47,060 bases of DNA, from positions 1 to 47,060 of the forward strand of contig JACPZK010000020.1 in NCBI GenBank assembly GCA_016195565.1, read 5' to 3'. Below the pieces are notes generated by a model that was given only the letters and a program-made list of their open reading frames with translations, was not told where the DNA came from and did not search any database. Made by a program: the position numbers and the translations under genes. Source of the stretch: Nitrospirota bacterium. Its GTDB lineage: Bacteria; Nitrospirota; Thermodesulfovibrionia; Thermodesulfovibrionales; UBA1546. Positions 23,424-32,519 of the stretch are shown here, piece by piece (the stretch's first letter is position 1; each line of letters opens with the position of its first letter).

Positions 23424-23876
23424 TCACTCATCATAATGCTTTTCTTTGACCGCAAAATAAATCTTTCCATTGCGTTCATGCACATCAACCTCTATGGATT
23501 CCCTCGGAGATAGAGGCCTGGCGAATGTGAGCAAATAACCTATTGTCTTTTCTTTGTATTTTACTCCCTGTATAGAGACGTTCTTGAAATCGCCTGCTTT
23601 TTCCATAAAGGTCAGCGCATCATCAAACGTAACCTTGGCAGTGGTTATCTGCCGGGAGTACGGTACAATTTCCACGTCGGTTTCAGGGCTTTTCAGGAAA
23701 ACAGCCCTTAACCTCTCGCCTATGCCGGAGCTGTAAAGATACGCCGTGTAAACAACTTTAGGCACTGTCTTGTAATCATCTATGTTGTAAGTGGTGACTG
23801 TCTGCACACAGCCTGCGATCACTGCCAGCGATAAAATACCTATGATGCTTAATCTTATAACGCCAAATCTTTTCAT
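23424..23876 (-). CDS. Small lipoprotein
   Basis: The start MKRFGVIRLS at 23876 follows a GAGGAGA ribosome site; an upstream in-frame start at 23921 is less likely. The signal peptide ends in a good lipobox (LAVIAGC). The mature protein of about 125 residues is mixed alpha/beta and contains VTFDDALTFMEKAGDF and a C-terminal strand-rich segment. I recognise no family. It is convergent with the DUF433 gene (12 bp between stops) and divergent from the helicase operon. Confidence 0.6.
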   Translation of the reverse strand: MKRFGVIRLSIIGILSLAVIAGCVQTVTTYNIDDYKTVPKVVYTAYLYSSGIGERLRAVFLKSPETDVEIVPYSRQITTAKVTFDDALTFMEKAGDFKNVSIQGVKYKEKTIGYLLTFARPLSPRESIEVDVHERNGKIYFAVKEKHYDE

Positions 23877-23954
23877 GGTCCTGTCTCCTCTTGTTCCCAT
23901 GCTTTTTAATTCACTATACACTGATAATCATCCACTGTCAAACCCCCTGCGTCC

Positions 23955-23984
23955 TTGACTTTTACACGTAATAAACATGATACT
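23955..23984 (+). promoter_or_regulatory. Sigma70-like promoter of the DEAD-box helicase operon
   Basis: TTGACT (23955-23960) and GATACT (23979-23984) are separated by 18 bases (17 if TGATAC is used). The predicted message would have a leader of about 140 nucleotides before the first start codon at 24132, and that leader contains a terminator-like hairpin. Confidence 0.55.
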
Positions 23985-24018
23985 CTTAGAGAAGGTCAAG
24001 GAGTATTTTGTTATATCT

Positions 24019-24053
24019 AAACCGCGCAAAATCCTGCGCTTGCTGGTTTTTTT
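24019..24053 (+). terminator. Putative attenuator hairpin in the helicase operon leader
   Basis: AAACC and GCGCA pair with TGCGC and GGTTT (interrupted by TTGCT on one side), and the stem is followed by a run of seven T. It lies between the promoter and the first gene. Leaders of cold-induced DEAD-box helicase genes are often regulated at this level. It could also be the end of a small upstream transcript. Confidence 0.5.
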
Positions 24054-24131
24054 ATGACACTTTCTCCCTTACTTCAAATCACAGTCCGTGAGGAATAAAC
24101 AAACAGTGACAGCTAACTGAAGGGAGATAAT

Positions 24132-24314
24132 TTGGCAAAACACGGAGGAGCATTTAAAAGCGAAAAGAGAAAAAAAGAATTGGTGCGCCAGAAAAAGCAG
24201 GAAGAAAAGCGGCAGAGGCGTTTAAAGAAAGATATAGGACAGGAACAAGGCGCTGAAGCAACAGTTTCCGATCAGAAGGATGAGGTTGCATTGCCTGCTA
24301 TTCAAGATGCTTAA
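24132..24314 (+). CDS. Small highly charged protein in the helicase operon
   Basis: The protein has 60 residues and starts at TTG 24132 behind AGGGAG. It is extremely Lys/Arg/Glu-rich (AKHGGAFKSEKRKKELVRQ, then EEKRQRRLKK), with an acidic tail, and probably forms a helix that binds RNA or ribosomes. I believe similar HGG-x-F-K-S-x-K-R-K-K-E proteins are conserved next to helicase or cold-shock genes, but no function is known to me. It ends 14 bp before the helicase start, so the two are surely co-transcribed. Confidence 0.7.
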   Translation: MAKHGGAFKSEKRKKELVRQKKQEEKRQRRLKKDIGQEQGAEATVSDQKDEVALPAIQDA

Positions 24315-24328
24315 AGGAGAATAATTAA

Positions 24329-25912
24329 GTGTATAAAAATTTCAATGAATTTGGCATTTCAGACAAGGTAATCGTCTCGCTTTCAGAGATGGGCTTTGAA
24401 GAGCCCACTCCAATACAGAAGATGGCAATCCCGCCGGTTCTGCAGGGAAAGGATATTATTGGCCGGGCACAAACAGGCACAGGCAAGACAGCTGCCTTTG
24501 GAATACCGCTGATAGAACAAAGGCCCGAGGCAAAAGGAAGGTATCCCTACGCAATAGTTCTTGCGCCAACGCGGGAACTTGCTGTTCAGGTATCGCAGGA
24601 AATCAATAAGATGGGCGCGAGAGCCGGCGTTGTCTCGCTTCCGATTTACGGCGGACAATCCATAGAACTACAGATAAGGAGCCTGAAGAGAGGGGCAGAG
24701 ATTGTGGTTGGCACACCGGGAAGGGTGCTGGACCATATGAGAAGGAAGACACTCGTTCTCAAGGATATAAAGACAGTAGTTCTTGATGAGGCAGACGAGA
24801 TGCTGAACATGGGTTTCATAGAGGACATAGAGAAAATCCTCGGCGGAATACCCGGAGAAAGACAGACGATGCTCTTTTCAGCCACCATGCCGAAAGAAAT
24901 TATCCGCATTTCAAAAAACTACATGAACAAACCTGTGCATGTGGGCGTGGATGCGAGCGAGATGGTTGTCGCCAAGATAAAGCAGGTATTTTACGAGGTG
25001 CGCGAAGAAGACAAGATAAAGGCTTTAACCCGCCTTCTGGATGTTGAAGGCCCCGCGCTTACTCTCGTATTCTGCCATACAAAAAAGGAGGTGGATGAAG
25101 TCGCGGGAAGGCTCCAGCAGATGGGCTATCCTGCAGGCGCAATCCACGGAGACTTCACTCAGAGCCACAGGGACGAAATGATGCGAAAGTTCAAGGGCGG
25201 AGACATAGACATCCTCGTTGCCACAGATGTTGCGGCACGCGGACTGGACATACCTGATGTTTCCCATGTCATTAACTTCAGCATTCCGCAAGACCCTGAG
25301 GGCTACATCCACAGAATTGGCAGGACAGGCAGGGCCGGCAAATCCGGCATTGCGATAACGTTTGTCACTCCCCGGCAGTACCGCCAGCTAAAGCTCATAG
25401 AGCAATCGGCAAAGACGCAAATAAAGAAGGCAAAACTTCCGAGCAGAGAAGAAGTAAGAAAGGCGAAGGAGGAAGAGCTTGCTGCGGGTGTTGAAGAGAT
25501 TATAAAAGAAGGCAAACACACTCATTTTTATGACATGGCAAAGAGGCTCTTTGAGAAATACTCTCCTGAGGACGTCTCAGCAGCGGCGCTGAGCATGCTG
25601 CTTGATACAGAGGATATGCAGGAGATTGAGGAGCCGGGAAAAGGATATGCAGGACAGCAGAAGGATTCCGTGCGCTTATTCATGACAATAGGCAAGATGG
25701 ATAAGATAAAGGTGGGAGATATAGTCAAATCAATCTCTGCAGAAGCGGGTATTCCAGAACGGAAGATCAGCAATATTGCGCTTTTTGACAAGTTCAGTTT
25801 TGTAGAAGTCCCGGCTGACCTTGCCGACAGGGTTATCAGCGCCATCAACGACAGCATCATAAAAGGAAGAAAGGTCAAAATCCAGCACGCCAAGAAAAAG
25901 GAGAGGAGATAA
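24329..25912 (+). CDS. deaD: DEAD-box ATP-dependent RNA helicase (DeaD/CsdA type)
   Basis: The 527-residue protein starts at GTG 24329. All helicase motifs are present in order: Q motif GFEEPTPIQ, Walker A AQTGTGKT, PTRELA, GTPGRVLD, DEAD in VLDEADEML, SAT, then ARGLDIP and HRIGRTGRAG in the second RecA domain. The C-terminus (from about residue 450, VRLFMTIGKMDKIKVGDIV) is a DbpA-type RNA-binding domain, as in CsdA/DeaD, and is followed by a basic tail. Such helicases unwind rRNA and mRNA structures in ribosome assembly and cold adaptation. A leader hairpin and a strong promoter precede the operon. Confidence 0.95.
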   Translation: MYKNFNEFGISDKVIVSLSEMGFEEPTPIQKMAIPPVLQGKDIIGRAQTGTGKTAAFGIPLIEQRPEAKGRYPYAIVLAPTRELAVQVSQEINKMGARAGVVSLPIYGGQSIELQIRSLKRGAEIVVGTPGRVLDHMRRKTLVLKDIKTVVLDEADEMLNMGFIEDIEKILGGIPGERQTMLFSATMPKEIIRISKNYMNKPVHVGVDASEMVVAKIKQVFYEVREEDKIKALTRLLDVEGPALTLVFCHTKKEVDEVAGRLQQMGYPAGAIHGDFTQSHRDEMMRKFKGGDIDILVATDVAARGLDIPDVSHVINFSIPQDPEGYIHRIGRTGRAGKSGIAITFVTPRQYRQLKLIEQSAKTQIKKAKLPSREEVRKAKEEELAAGVEEIIKEGKHTHFYDMAKRLFEKYSPEDVSAAALSMLLDTEDMQEIEEPGKGYAGQQKDSVRLFMTIGKMDKIKVGDIVKSISAEAGIPERKISNIALFDKFSFVEVPADLADRVISAINDSIIKGRKVKIQHAKKKERR

Positions 25913-25930
25913 TTATCTTAAGAGGAAGTG

Positions 25931-26623
25931 ATGAGAAAATATTTGCAGATATGCGCAGTTGGAATTGTTTTCTCAGTATTGGCGGGTGTTTTATTTGTAA
26001 AACTCAGTCTTGCTGATATTCAGTCAATAGTATTTGGCTTTAACGGCAAAATTAACAGCAACGGCATTGCTTCTCCGTGGAAGTTAAAAGAAAAATACGG
26101 CGCGGCTGATGTAAAGATTGTCTCTGACAGCAGCGAGAAGGTTGTTCAGCTTAAATCCGACAATGCCTCTTTCTCCATAGAAAGAGAGGTTAATGTGGAT
26201 ATCAAGAATTACCCGTATCTCGCATGGAGATGGAAGGCTTTAAAACTGCCGCCTCATGGAGATGTCCGCAGCGGAAAAACAAATGATCAGGCGCTTCAGC
26301 TTCTTGTGGCATTTGAAGGCCGCAAAATACTCAGTTATATATGGGACTCAAATGCGCCTGAAGGCACGGTAGCTGACGAGTCTATTGCATGGCCTGTCAG
26401 CCTGAAGGTGAAGGTGCTTACTGTGAAAACAGGGACTGCGGATACAGGCAAATGGTTGACAGCCACAAGAAATGTGTACGATGATTACAGGAAATTATTC
26501 AATGAAGACCCGCCTCTTGTAAAAGGCATCAGAATTCAGACAAATTCCCAGCATACGGAAAGCATAGGAGAGGGTTATGTCGGGAAGATTGTATTCAGCA
26601 AAAATCTGTCTGTAGCAAGATAG
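25931..26623 (+). CDS. DUF3047 family exported protein
   Basis: The protein of about 230 residues has an N-terminal signal or anchor (residues 1-28). The mature region carries the DUF3047 features: YPYLAWRWKALKLPP, DQALQLLVAFEGRKILSYIWDSN, and VYDDYRKLFNEDPPLVKGIRIQTNSQHT...GYVGKIVF. The family has a beta-jellyroll appearance; its function is unknown and may involve carbohydrate or envelope binding. ATG 25931 is preferred over GTG 25928. It follows the helicase by 18 bp and may be read through from it. Confidence 0.85.
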   Translation: MRKYLQICAVGIVFSVLAGVLFVKLSLADIQSIVFGFNGKINSNGIASPWKLKEKYGAADVKIVSDSSEKVVQLKSDNASFSIEREVNVDIKNYPYLAWRWKALKLPPHGDVRSGKTNDQALQLLVAFEGRKILSYIWDSNAPEGTVADESIAWPVSLKVKVLTVKTGTADTGKWLTATRNVYDDYRKLFNEDPPLVKGIRIQTNSQHTESIGEGYVGKIVFSKNLSVAR

Positions 26624-26684
26624 GACTAAAAAAGGTGAAAATGAGATTAATTAGAACGTCCCCATTTCCGTTTCATAGCTGAAT

Positions 26685-27530
26685 ATGAAGATTACATGGC
26701 AAAGTTTCTCTCTGGATTTTTCTAAAAAAACCTGTCTCATGGGCATTCTGAATGTCACGCCTGATTCTTTTTCAGACGGCGGGCAGTATTTTAACAGAGG
26801 GCTTGCGATTAAAAGAGCGCATGAGATGGTTGAAGAAGGCGCTGATATCATTGACATCGGCGGAGAATCAACAAGGCCCGGCTATGAGCCTGTTCCGCTT
26901 GAAGAAGAGATAAGCCGCACAATCCCTGTAATAGAAGCGCTCGCAAAAAATATTAAAGTTCCTATATCAATAGACACATACAAGGCAGAAGTTGCAAAGA
27001 GGGCTTTGGATGCAGGAGCATCAATTGTTAATGACACAAGCGGGCTGCGGTTTGACCCTGAGATGCCGAAGGTTGTTTCTCAATATAAAGTCCCTGTTGT
27101 TATCATGCACATAAAAGGGACGCCAAAGAATATGCAGGTAAATCCAACATATGAGGCATTGATTCCGGAGATTATGGATTACTTCAGAGAAAGCATAAGG
27201 CTTGCCGTTGAATCAGGAATTGCAGAAGAGAAAATTATCATAGACCCGGGAATAGGTTTTGGTAAGACATTTGGGCACAATCTTGAGATAATAAAAAACC
27301 TCCGTGAATTTACACTACTTGAAAAACCATTGCTCGTAGGCCCTTCAAGAAAGGCATTCATAGGAAAGATTCTTGGCGATGCCACTGCATCAGAGAGGCT
27401 TGAAGGAACTGCGGCTGCGGTTGCAATTTCAATTTTAAACGGCGCAAATATTATCAGGGTTCATGATGTTAAGGAGATGAAAAAGGTCGCGCTTGTTGCT
27501 GATGCGGTGAAGAGGGGGAGCGTGGATTAA
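26685..27530 (+). CDS. folP: Dihydropteroate synthase
   Basis: FolP condenses para-aminobenzoate with dihydropterin pyrophosphate in folate synthesis. The 281 residues fit the TIM-barrel family. Pterin and substrate motifs are clear: GILNVTPDSFSDGG near residue 20, GADIIDIGGESTRPG, SIDTYKAEVA, IVNDTSG, a DPGIGFGKT loop, GPSRKAFIG and the closing RVHDVKEM. No folB or folK gene is adjacent. It stands 61 bp after the DUF3047 gene in the same direction. The sulfonamide-binding loops look ordinary. Confidence 0.95.
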   Translation: MKITWQSFSLDFSKKTCLMGILNVTPDSFSDGGQYFNRGLAIKRAHEMVEEGADIIDIGGESTRPGYEPVPLEEEISRTIPVIEALAKNIKVPISIDTYKAEVAKRALDAGASIVNDTSGLRFDPEMPKVVSQYKVPVVIMHIKGTPKNMQVNPTYEALIPEIMDYFRESIRLAVESGIAEEKIIIDPGIGFGKTFGHNLEIIKNLREFTLLEKPLLVGPSRKAFIGKILGDATASERLEGTAAAVAISILNGANIIRVHDVKEMKKVALVADAVKRGSVD

Positions 27531-27565
27531 CACCCAGAATCAGCAGTAGTGTCAAAAAGACAATA

Positions 27566-27805
27566 TTACTTCCCCCGTTTATAGATAATCTTCTTAGTCC
27601 CTCCGTCGCAGGTTCCGACTACTTTTCCGTCCTTGACATCCGCGGCTTTTTCATTCGGAACGATTTCAAGGCTGAATTTCTTTACTCCTTTTGCCTGAAT
27701 CTTGGCGTCAATCTCTGTTAGGAGTTCTTCACAGGGTTTCCTCTGCGCAAATGCAGGAGTTGCAGCGAACATCAATAAAACAACAGCGGCAATCAAGTTT
27801 TTCAT
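27566..27805 (-). CDS. DUF1161 small secreted protein
   Basis: The 79-residue precursor has a signal peptide MKNLIAAVVLLMFAATPAFA and a mature part of about 58 residues. It contains the DUF1161 pattern CEELLTEIDAKIQAKGV...FSLEIVP, ending in VVGTCDGGTKKIIYKR; the two cysteines could form a disulfide. Function unknown. An AGGAGGG-like site precedes the ATG. It lies alone, convergent with folP. Confidence 0.75.
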   Translation of the reverse strand: MKNLIAAVVLLMFAATPAFAQRKPCEELLTEIDAKIQAKGVKKFSLEIVPNEKAADVKDGKVVGTCDGGTKKIIYKRGK

Positions 27806-27869
27806 CTTAAACCCTCCTCTTATTTTTATTGAATTTTAGGAGAAAGCTAACAGGCAAGTCAAGAAGAAA

Positions 27870-29603
27870 TCACGCGGAGATTTTCCATATCAGTTCAAAA
27901 TTACATATGATGACTTCGGGCTTGCCGGAATCATTTTTCATAATGTCCCCCTTATTGTCTATTGCCAGCAGGAGGTCGTTGGTTTTCAGCAAGGAGCCGT
28001 CATATCCGGCATTCTTTAATTTTTCTTTTACCTCATCTAAAAGTTTCTGACATTCTGATTCATCAATAATACCTCTGTAAGCCGCCTTGTAAAGGTCTAT
28101 CGGAGTGTATAAAGCATCGCTGTGCTCGGCAACCCACTGGTCAGGCCCGTTGTAATAACCCCTGATTGTTATGTAGTTATGATTCTCCTGAAGAATGGGA
28201 TTGCCTTCAGGATCAAGAATGCTTTTGTGGAACTCATATTTTCTCAAATCAGTTGACGGCTCTATCTTTGCGCTTCCGGTCATGTATATAGCCCTTACAT
28301 AAACGCATGGGATCCCAAGCCGGTTAAGTTCATAGGATAAGGCAAATTCTTCAAAGGGGCTGTTTATCCCGAATTGACGGATCTTGGGATTATAGCTGCC
28401 GTTTTCCTCTATGTTATGCATTTCACCTACACGGGAAGTTTTCCAGACGAGGTGAATGTTGTCTTTTGTTATCGTATAGAACACTTCCTTTGAAAATGAC
28501 AATCTGATGGAAGGAGTTTTCCTCCATCTTTCAGGAAGGAAATAATCGAACAGATGCGCATTTTTCCCGACAACCCACAACCTGCCTCCGGTGCTCTCTG
28601 CGTGTCCATAAATATAGGGCACTCCGAAGATTTCTTTATAAGACAGATGAGAGGGCAAAGGAGTCGGTGTGAAACGGTTAAGCTGGTCATCGAGATATGA
28701 ATATCTTCGGGAAGATTTAACCGCATCTTCATGTTCAGGTGTGCGTGAGAGAAGCTCATAATCAACCACAGAATATTTGCCTTCATTCAGCAGTTGATAC
28801 AGCAGTTCTGTCTGTTTCCCCGGAGCGTCTATATCCTGAGAGCCGCCGATTTTTTTGATGCGCTCGGTATTCTCTTCACTGATTATGATATGTTCCGGCT
28901 TCATATCGGCAACGAGGTATCCTTTTTTGTTTAGGTCGCCTATCCCCTTGTAATTGATCTTTTTTAGATGACTTACAAGCTCGGCGCTGTCCACATTGAT
29001 AAGTTCAAAAACTTCGATAAGATTTTTGCCTTTAATCCATTCGTAGATGAGTTTGTATTGTTTTAATATGTCCAGATCAATGCCCGGATGCTTGACCCTT
29101 ATGCGGTTGATTTTTTCGCGCGACCTTCCGCTCTGCCACAACTGCATCTTTTCAGGAGGCACATAAATAGCCATGGGCCGTTGCGTATTAACCCGCAGCT
29201 CCTTCGGGCCATAGATGTTTTCACGCATCTCTGTGACAAGGGAAAACTCTTCCCACGGGCTGTTGAATTCAGCATCGCAGAATTCTTCCAGAGTGTGCGT
29301 ATCCAGAGGGACATCCTCTCCAACACGGCAGTTCTTGACTACGAGGTCAAGGCTTTTACCTTTAACCTCTTTTGTAGGAACCCTGTAAACAGAACTTGTG
29401 CCTTTAAGCCTAATCTTGTGTTTGTCGAACCAGTTCTTTTCATACCAGTTTGTGATATCAAAATGTTCTTCATAGGGTTCGGCAAAACGCGTGAGATACA
29501 GGTCTCCGCCGTCGCTGGTTTTTGTATGGACATACACAACGCCCAATACATTGACGAGAGATTTCTTTGATAGTGTTTTTTCCAAAGGTTTCCTCGTTGT
29601 CAT
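27870..29603 (-). CDS. Two-part protein-kinase-like protein (kinase half plus pseudokinase-like half)
   Basis: The 577 residues form two similar halves. Half one has LVVKNCRVGE (87-96, with a VAIK-like Lys90), FNSPWEEFSLVTEM (113-126, an alphaC-like Glu), a hinge-like YEWIKGKNL, a catalytic-loop-like GYLVADMKPEHII (228-240, Asp233) and VVDYE (Asp281, DFG-like). Half two repeats LVWKTSRVGE (385-394) and INSPFEEFALSYEL (413-426) but reads GYDGSLLKTNDLLL where the catalytic Asp should be and IICNFE (568) in place of DYE. The second half is therefore probably catalytically dead. No known family name is assigned; the kinase fold is inferred from motif order. The start codon at 29603 lies inside a REP element with no ribosome site, so translation start is uncertain. 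Confidence 0.7.
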   Translation of the reverse strand: MTTRKPLEKTLSKKSLVNVLGVVYVHTKTSDGGDLYLTRFAEPYEEHFDITNWYEKNWFDKHKIRLKGTSSVYRVPTKEVKGKSLDLVVKNCRVGEDVPLDTHTLEEFCDAEFNSPWEEFSLVTEMRENIYGPKELRVNTQRPMAIYVPPEKMQLWQSGRSREKINRIRVKHPGIDLDILKQYKLIYEWIKGKNLIEVFELINVDSAELVSHLKKINYKGIGDLNKKGYLVADMKPEHIIISEENTERIKKIGGSQDIDAPGKQTELLYQLLNEGKYSVVDYELLSRTPEHEDAVKSSRRYSYLDDQLNRFTPTPLPSHLSYKEIFGVPYIYGHAESTGGRLWVVGKNAHLFDYFLPERWRKTPSIRLSFSKEVFYTITKDNIHLVWKTSRVGEMHNIEENGSYNPKIRQFGINSPFEEFALSYELNRLGIPCVYVRAIYMTGSAKIEPSTDLRKYEFHKSILDPEGNPILQENHNYITIRGYYNGPDQWVAEHSDALYTPIDLYKAAYRGIIDESECQKLLDEVKEKLKNAGYDGSLLKTNDLLLAIDNKGDIMKNDSGKPEVIICNFELIWKISA

Positions 29604-29673
29604 TGCGAGCGTAGCGTGGCAATCTTTCTTTTGAGATTGCTTCGTCAGTCGTTACGACTTCCTCGCAATGACA
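29598..29673. repeat. REP-like palindrome overlapping the kinase-like start codon
   Basis: A 76-bp imperfect palindrome opens TGTCATTGCGAG and closes CTCGCAATGACA, with inner GGCAATCT / AGATTGC pairs. It is the same family as 8246-8323. The annotated ATG of the kinase-like gene is formed by its first bases. Confidence 0.75.
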
Positions 29674-29726
29674 ATTGGCACGTTTGTGTTATATTTAGAT
29701 CCTTTTCAAAAGCAGACAGAGCGATA

Positions 29727-31514
29727 TTATCCAAGGCGCTCCGCAAGTTCCTTCAACTGTTTTTTAAGCCTCTCAGGCAGACGGCTGCCGAATGTTGCAA
29801 AATGTTTCTCAATATCCGGTATCTCAGCCTTCCACTCATCAAGGTCAACCTTCGTAAGCTCTTCCATGTTTTCAGCAGATAGCCCTATGCCATTAAGGTC
29901 AAGGCCTCGATCCACAGGCAATAAACCTATAGCTGATTTCTTTGCGTCAACCTTGTTGTCTGTGCGTTCGCACATCCACTTAAGCACACGGCTGTTGTCG
30001 CTGAATCCGGGCCATAAAAATCTTCCATCATGGTTTTTCCTGAACCAGTTAACATAGAAAATCCTTGGGGCTTTAGAGCCGAGCCTGTCGCCCATATTGA
30101 GCCAGTGCTGAAAATAATCACCCATATTGTAGCTGCAAAAAGGTTTCATGGCAAAAGGATCCCTTCTCAAATTACCAATTTCTCCGATATTGGCGAATGT
30201 GGTCTCGGAGGCTGCTGTTGCGCCGAGGAATACACCGTGATCCCAAGAAAATGCTTCATATACAAGCGGGACAACACTGCTCCTTCTTCCGCCGAATATA
30301 AAAATATCTATAGGAACGCCATTCGGGTTTTCCCAGTCCTTGCAAATCACCGGGCACTGGGACGCAGGCGCCGTAAAGCGGGCATTAGGATGTGCCGCAT
30401 CACCCTTGCTTTCAGGAGTCCAGTCCCGCCCCTTCCAGTCAATGAGATGGGATGGGACATCGTCATTGATTCCTTCCCACCACACATCCCCGTCATCTGT
30501 AAGTGCGCAGTTAGTGAAAATAACATTCTCTTTCAGAGTATCCATTGCCATAGGATTAGTGTCATAAGAAGTGCCGGGAGCCACGCCAAAGAAGCCGTTT
30601 TCAGGGTTAATGGCATGAAGGCGTCCGTCAGCGCCGATCTTCATCCACGCAATGTCGTCGCCGATGCATTCGCATTTCCAGCCTTTGATTGAAGGCTGCA
30701 TCATGGCTAAATTAGTTTTACCGCAGGCAGATGGGAATGCAGCAGCAATGTGATACTGCTTTCCCTCAGGATTGGTGAGTCTCAGTATGAGCATATGCTC
30801 TGCCATCCAGCCTTCTCTTTTGGCGACAGCAGATGCTATTCTCAGCGCAAGGCATTTTTTGCCGAGCAGGGCATTGCCGCCGTAACCTGAACCAAATGAC
30901 CATATCAGATTTTCCTCAGGGAAATGGCTTATGTATTTTTTCTCAATCGGAGCGCAGGGCCACTGGACATCCTTCTGTCCCTTGGCTAATGGCGCGCCTA
31001 TAGAATGGAGGCAGGGAATAAAATCCTCACCTGCATTAAGAAGTTCCATGACTCTGGCGCTTACGCGGGTCATGATATGCATGTTTATAACAACATAAGG
31101 GCTGTCTGTAACCTCTACCCCTATCTTTGAGATTGGAGAACCTATCGGCCCCATTGAAAAAGGAATCACAGACATTGTGCGTCCCTTCATGCAGCCTTTG
31201 TATAGCCGCTTCATGGTGTCTTTTAGCTCAATTGGATCAATCCAGTTATTTGTAGGGCCTGCCGCATCTTTTGCGGATGTGCTTGTGAATGTGCGGTCCT
31301 CAACGCGCGCCACATCGCTTGGGTCAGAGCGGAAAAGATAGCTGTTAGGCCGCTTCTTAAGGGGAATGGCGCTGCCGCTTGCCATCAGCTTTGACAGCAT
31401 GAGGTTATATTCTTCCTTGGTCCCGCTGCATAAGTAAATGTCATCGGGCTGGCACATCTCCGCAGCTTCTTTAATCCAGTTGTTCAGTTTTTCATTCTTT
31501 GTCAAAGCAGACAT
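29727..31514 (-). CDS. pckG: Phosphoenolpyruvate carboxykinase (GTP)
   Basis: PckG interconverts oxaloacetate and phosphoenolpyruvate using GTP or GDP. The start MSALTKNEKLNNW at 31514 is chosen for its AAAGGAG site and gives 595 residues, the normal size. The nucleotide-binding P-loop with the reactive cysteine is AAFPSACGKTNLAMM, followed by the kinase-2-like ECIGDDIAWMKI. Other family stretches are GSGYGGNALLGKKC, FGGRRSSVVPLVYEAF and FYVNWFRKNHDGRFLWPGF. It stands alone, divergent from the site-2 protease gene. Confidence 0.95.
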   Translation of the reverse strand: MSALTKNEKLNNWIKEAAEMCQPDDIYLCSGTKEEYNLMLSKLMASGSAIPLKKRPNSYLFRSDPSDVARVEDRTFTSTSAKDAAGPTNNWIDPIELKDTMKRLYKGCMKGRTMSVIPFSMGPIGSPISKIGVEVTDSPYVVINMHIMTRVSARVMELLNAGEDFIPCLHSIGAPLAKGQKDVQWPCAPIEKKYISHFPEENLIWSFGSGYGGNALLGKKCLALRIASAVAKREGWMAEHMLILRLTNPEGKQYHIAAAFPSACGKTNLAMMQPSIKGWKCECIGDDIAWMKIGADGRLHAINPENGFFGVAPGTSYDTNPMAMDTLKENVIFTNCALTDDGDVWWEGINDDVPSHLIDWKGRDWTPESKGDAAHPNARFTAPASQCPVICKDWENPNGVPIDIFIFGGRRSSVVPLVYEAFSWDHGVFLGATAASETTFANIGEIGNLRRDPFAMKPFCSYNMGDYFQHWLNMGDRLGSKAPRIFYVNWFRKNHDGRFLWPGFSDNSRVLKWMCERTDNKVDAKKSAIGLLPVDRGLDLNGIGLSAENMEELTKVDLDEWKAEIPDIEKHFATFGSRLPERLKKQLKELAERLG

Positions 31515-31656
31515 AAATTTTTCTCCTTTAAGATGTATGATGCTATCACCGAAATATTTTTTAAAAAAGAGGTTACCTTCAGCGTCAGCCAATATATTTA
31601 ATTATACGAATTATGCCATCAGAAAATCCAGAGCCATGGGCAGCCAGTTTATTTAG

Positions 31657-32379
31657 TTGAAGAGCTTAATTGACTTTAACATGCAAAACTATTATATTAA
31701 AAGCCACTTTGAAAAAATTATTATACAGGTTAATATTTTGGATTTTACAGATATAATCCGGCAGATAGTCCTCCTTGCTTTTCCTGTTCTCATAGCAGTT
31801 ACATTTCATGAGCTTGCCCACGGTTATGTTGCAGACAGGCTCGGCGACCCGACTGCACGGCTTGCAGGAAGGCTTACGATTAACCCGTTAAAACATCTTG
31901 ACCCGATAGGCACCCTGGTATTTGTTATTACGAGGATGATTGGATGGGCAAAGCCTGTTCCTGTGAATCCGTATAATCTTAGGAACCCGAAAAAGGATAT
32001 GATTTGGGTGTCACTCGCAGGACCGGCGACTAATCTGATTATTGCTGTTATCGCGTCTGTTATTTACAGGCTGCTGCTGAGTTTCCCTGTTTCACCATTC
32101 AGTCCGACGGGGCAGACAATTCTTGTTCCGCTGATTCTGATAGCTAAACTAACTGTTACGATTAATATCGGACTCGGGGTTTTTAATTTAATCCCTGTGC
32201 CGCCGCTTGATGGAAGCAAGATATTAATGGGACTATTGCCTCACAGGCAGGCTGCTGCTTACAGCAGAATTGAGCCTTACGGTTTTTTTATCCTGCTCGG
32301 GCTTATATTTCTGCGAATTACAGACTACGTCATAGTCCCGATAATAATTCTCATAAGATACCTTCTTTTAGGGCAATAA
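31657..32379 (+). CDS. Site-2 protease family (M50) membrane metalloprotease
   Basis: The 240-residue protein has about five or six membrane helices. The zinc-binding HELAH motif lies in TFHELAHGYVADRLGDPTA near residue 51, and the third ligand motif is NLIPVPPLDGSKIL. No PDZ domain is present, so it belongs to the short M50B-like group typified by YwhC. These proteases cleave membrane proteins, but the substrate here is unknown. The true start may be MQNYYIK at 31681 or further in, since the proposed N-terminus lacks a ribosome site. Confidence 0.85.
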   Translation: MKSLIDFNMQNYYIKSHFEKIIIQVNILDFTDIIRQIVLLAFPVLIAVTFHELAHGYVADRLGDPTARLAGRLTINPLKHLDPIGTLVFVITRMIGWAKPVPVNPYNLRNPKKDMIWVSLAGPATNLIIAVIASVIYRLLLSFPVSPFSPTGQTILVPLILIAKLTVTINIGLGVFNLIPVPPLDGSKILMGLLPHRQAAAYSRIEPYGFFILLGLIFLRITDYVIVPIIILIRYLLLGQ

Positions 32380-32519
32380 GAAATCTGTTAGTGTTTAGCA
32401 AGGAGATACACTTCAACACACTATAAGACCGTCCTGGAGGGAAAAGCAAATAACATCGAAGATTTTCAGCTATGTTTCGAGTTCGGATAAAAACTCAGTA
32501 AACTCCAGCGAATATTCTA

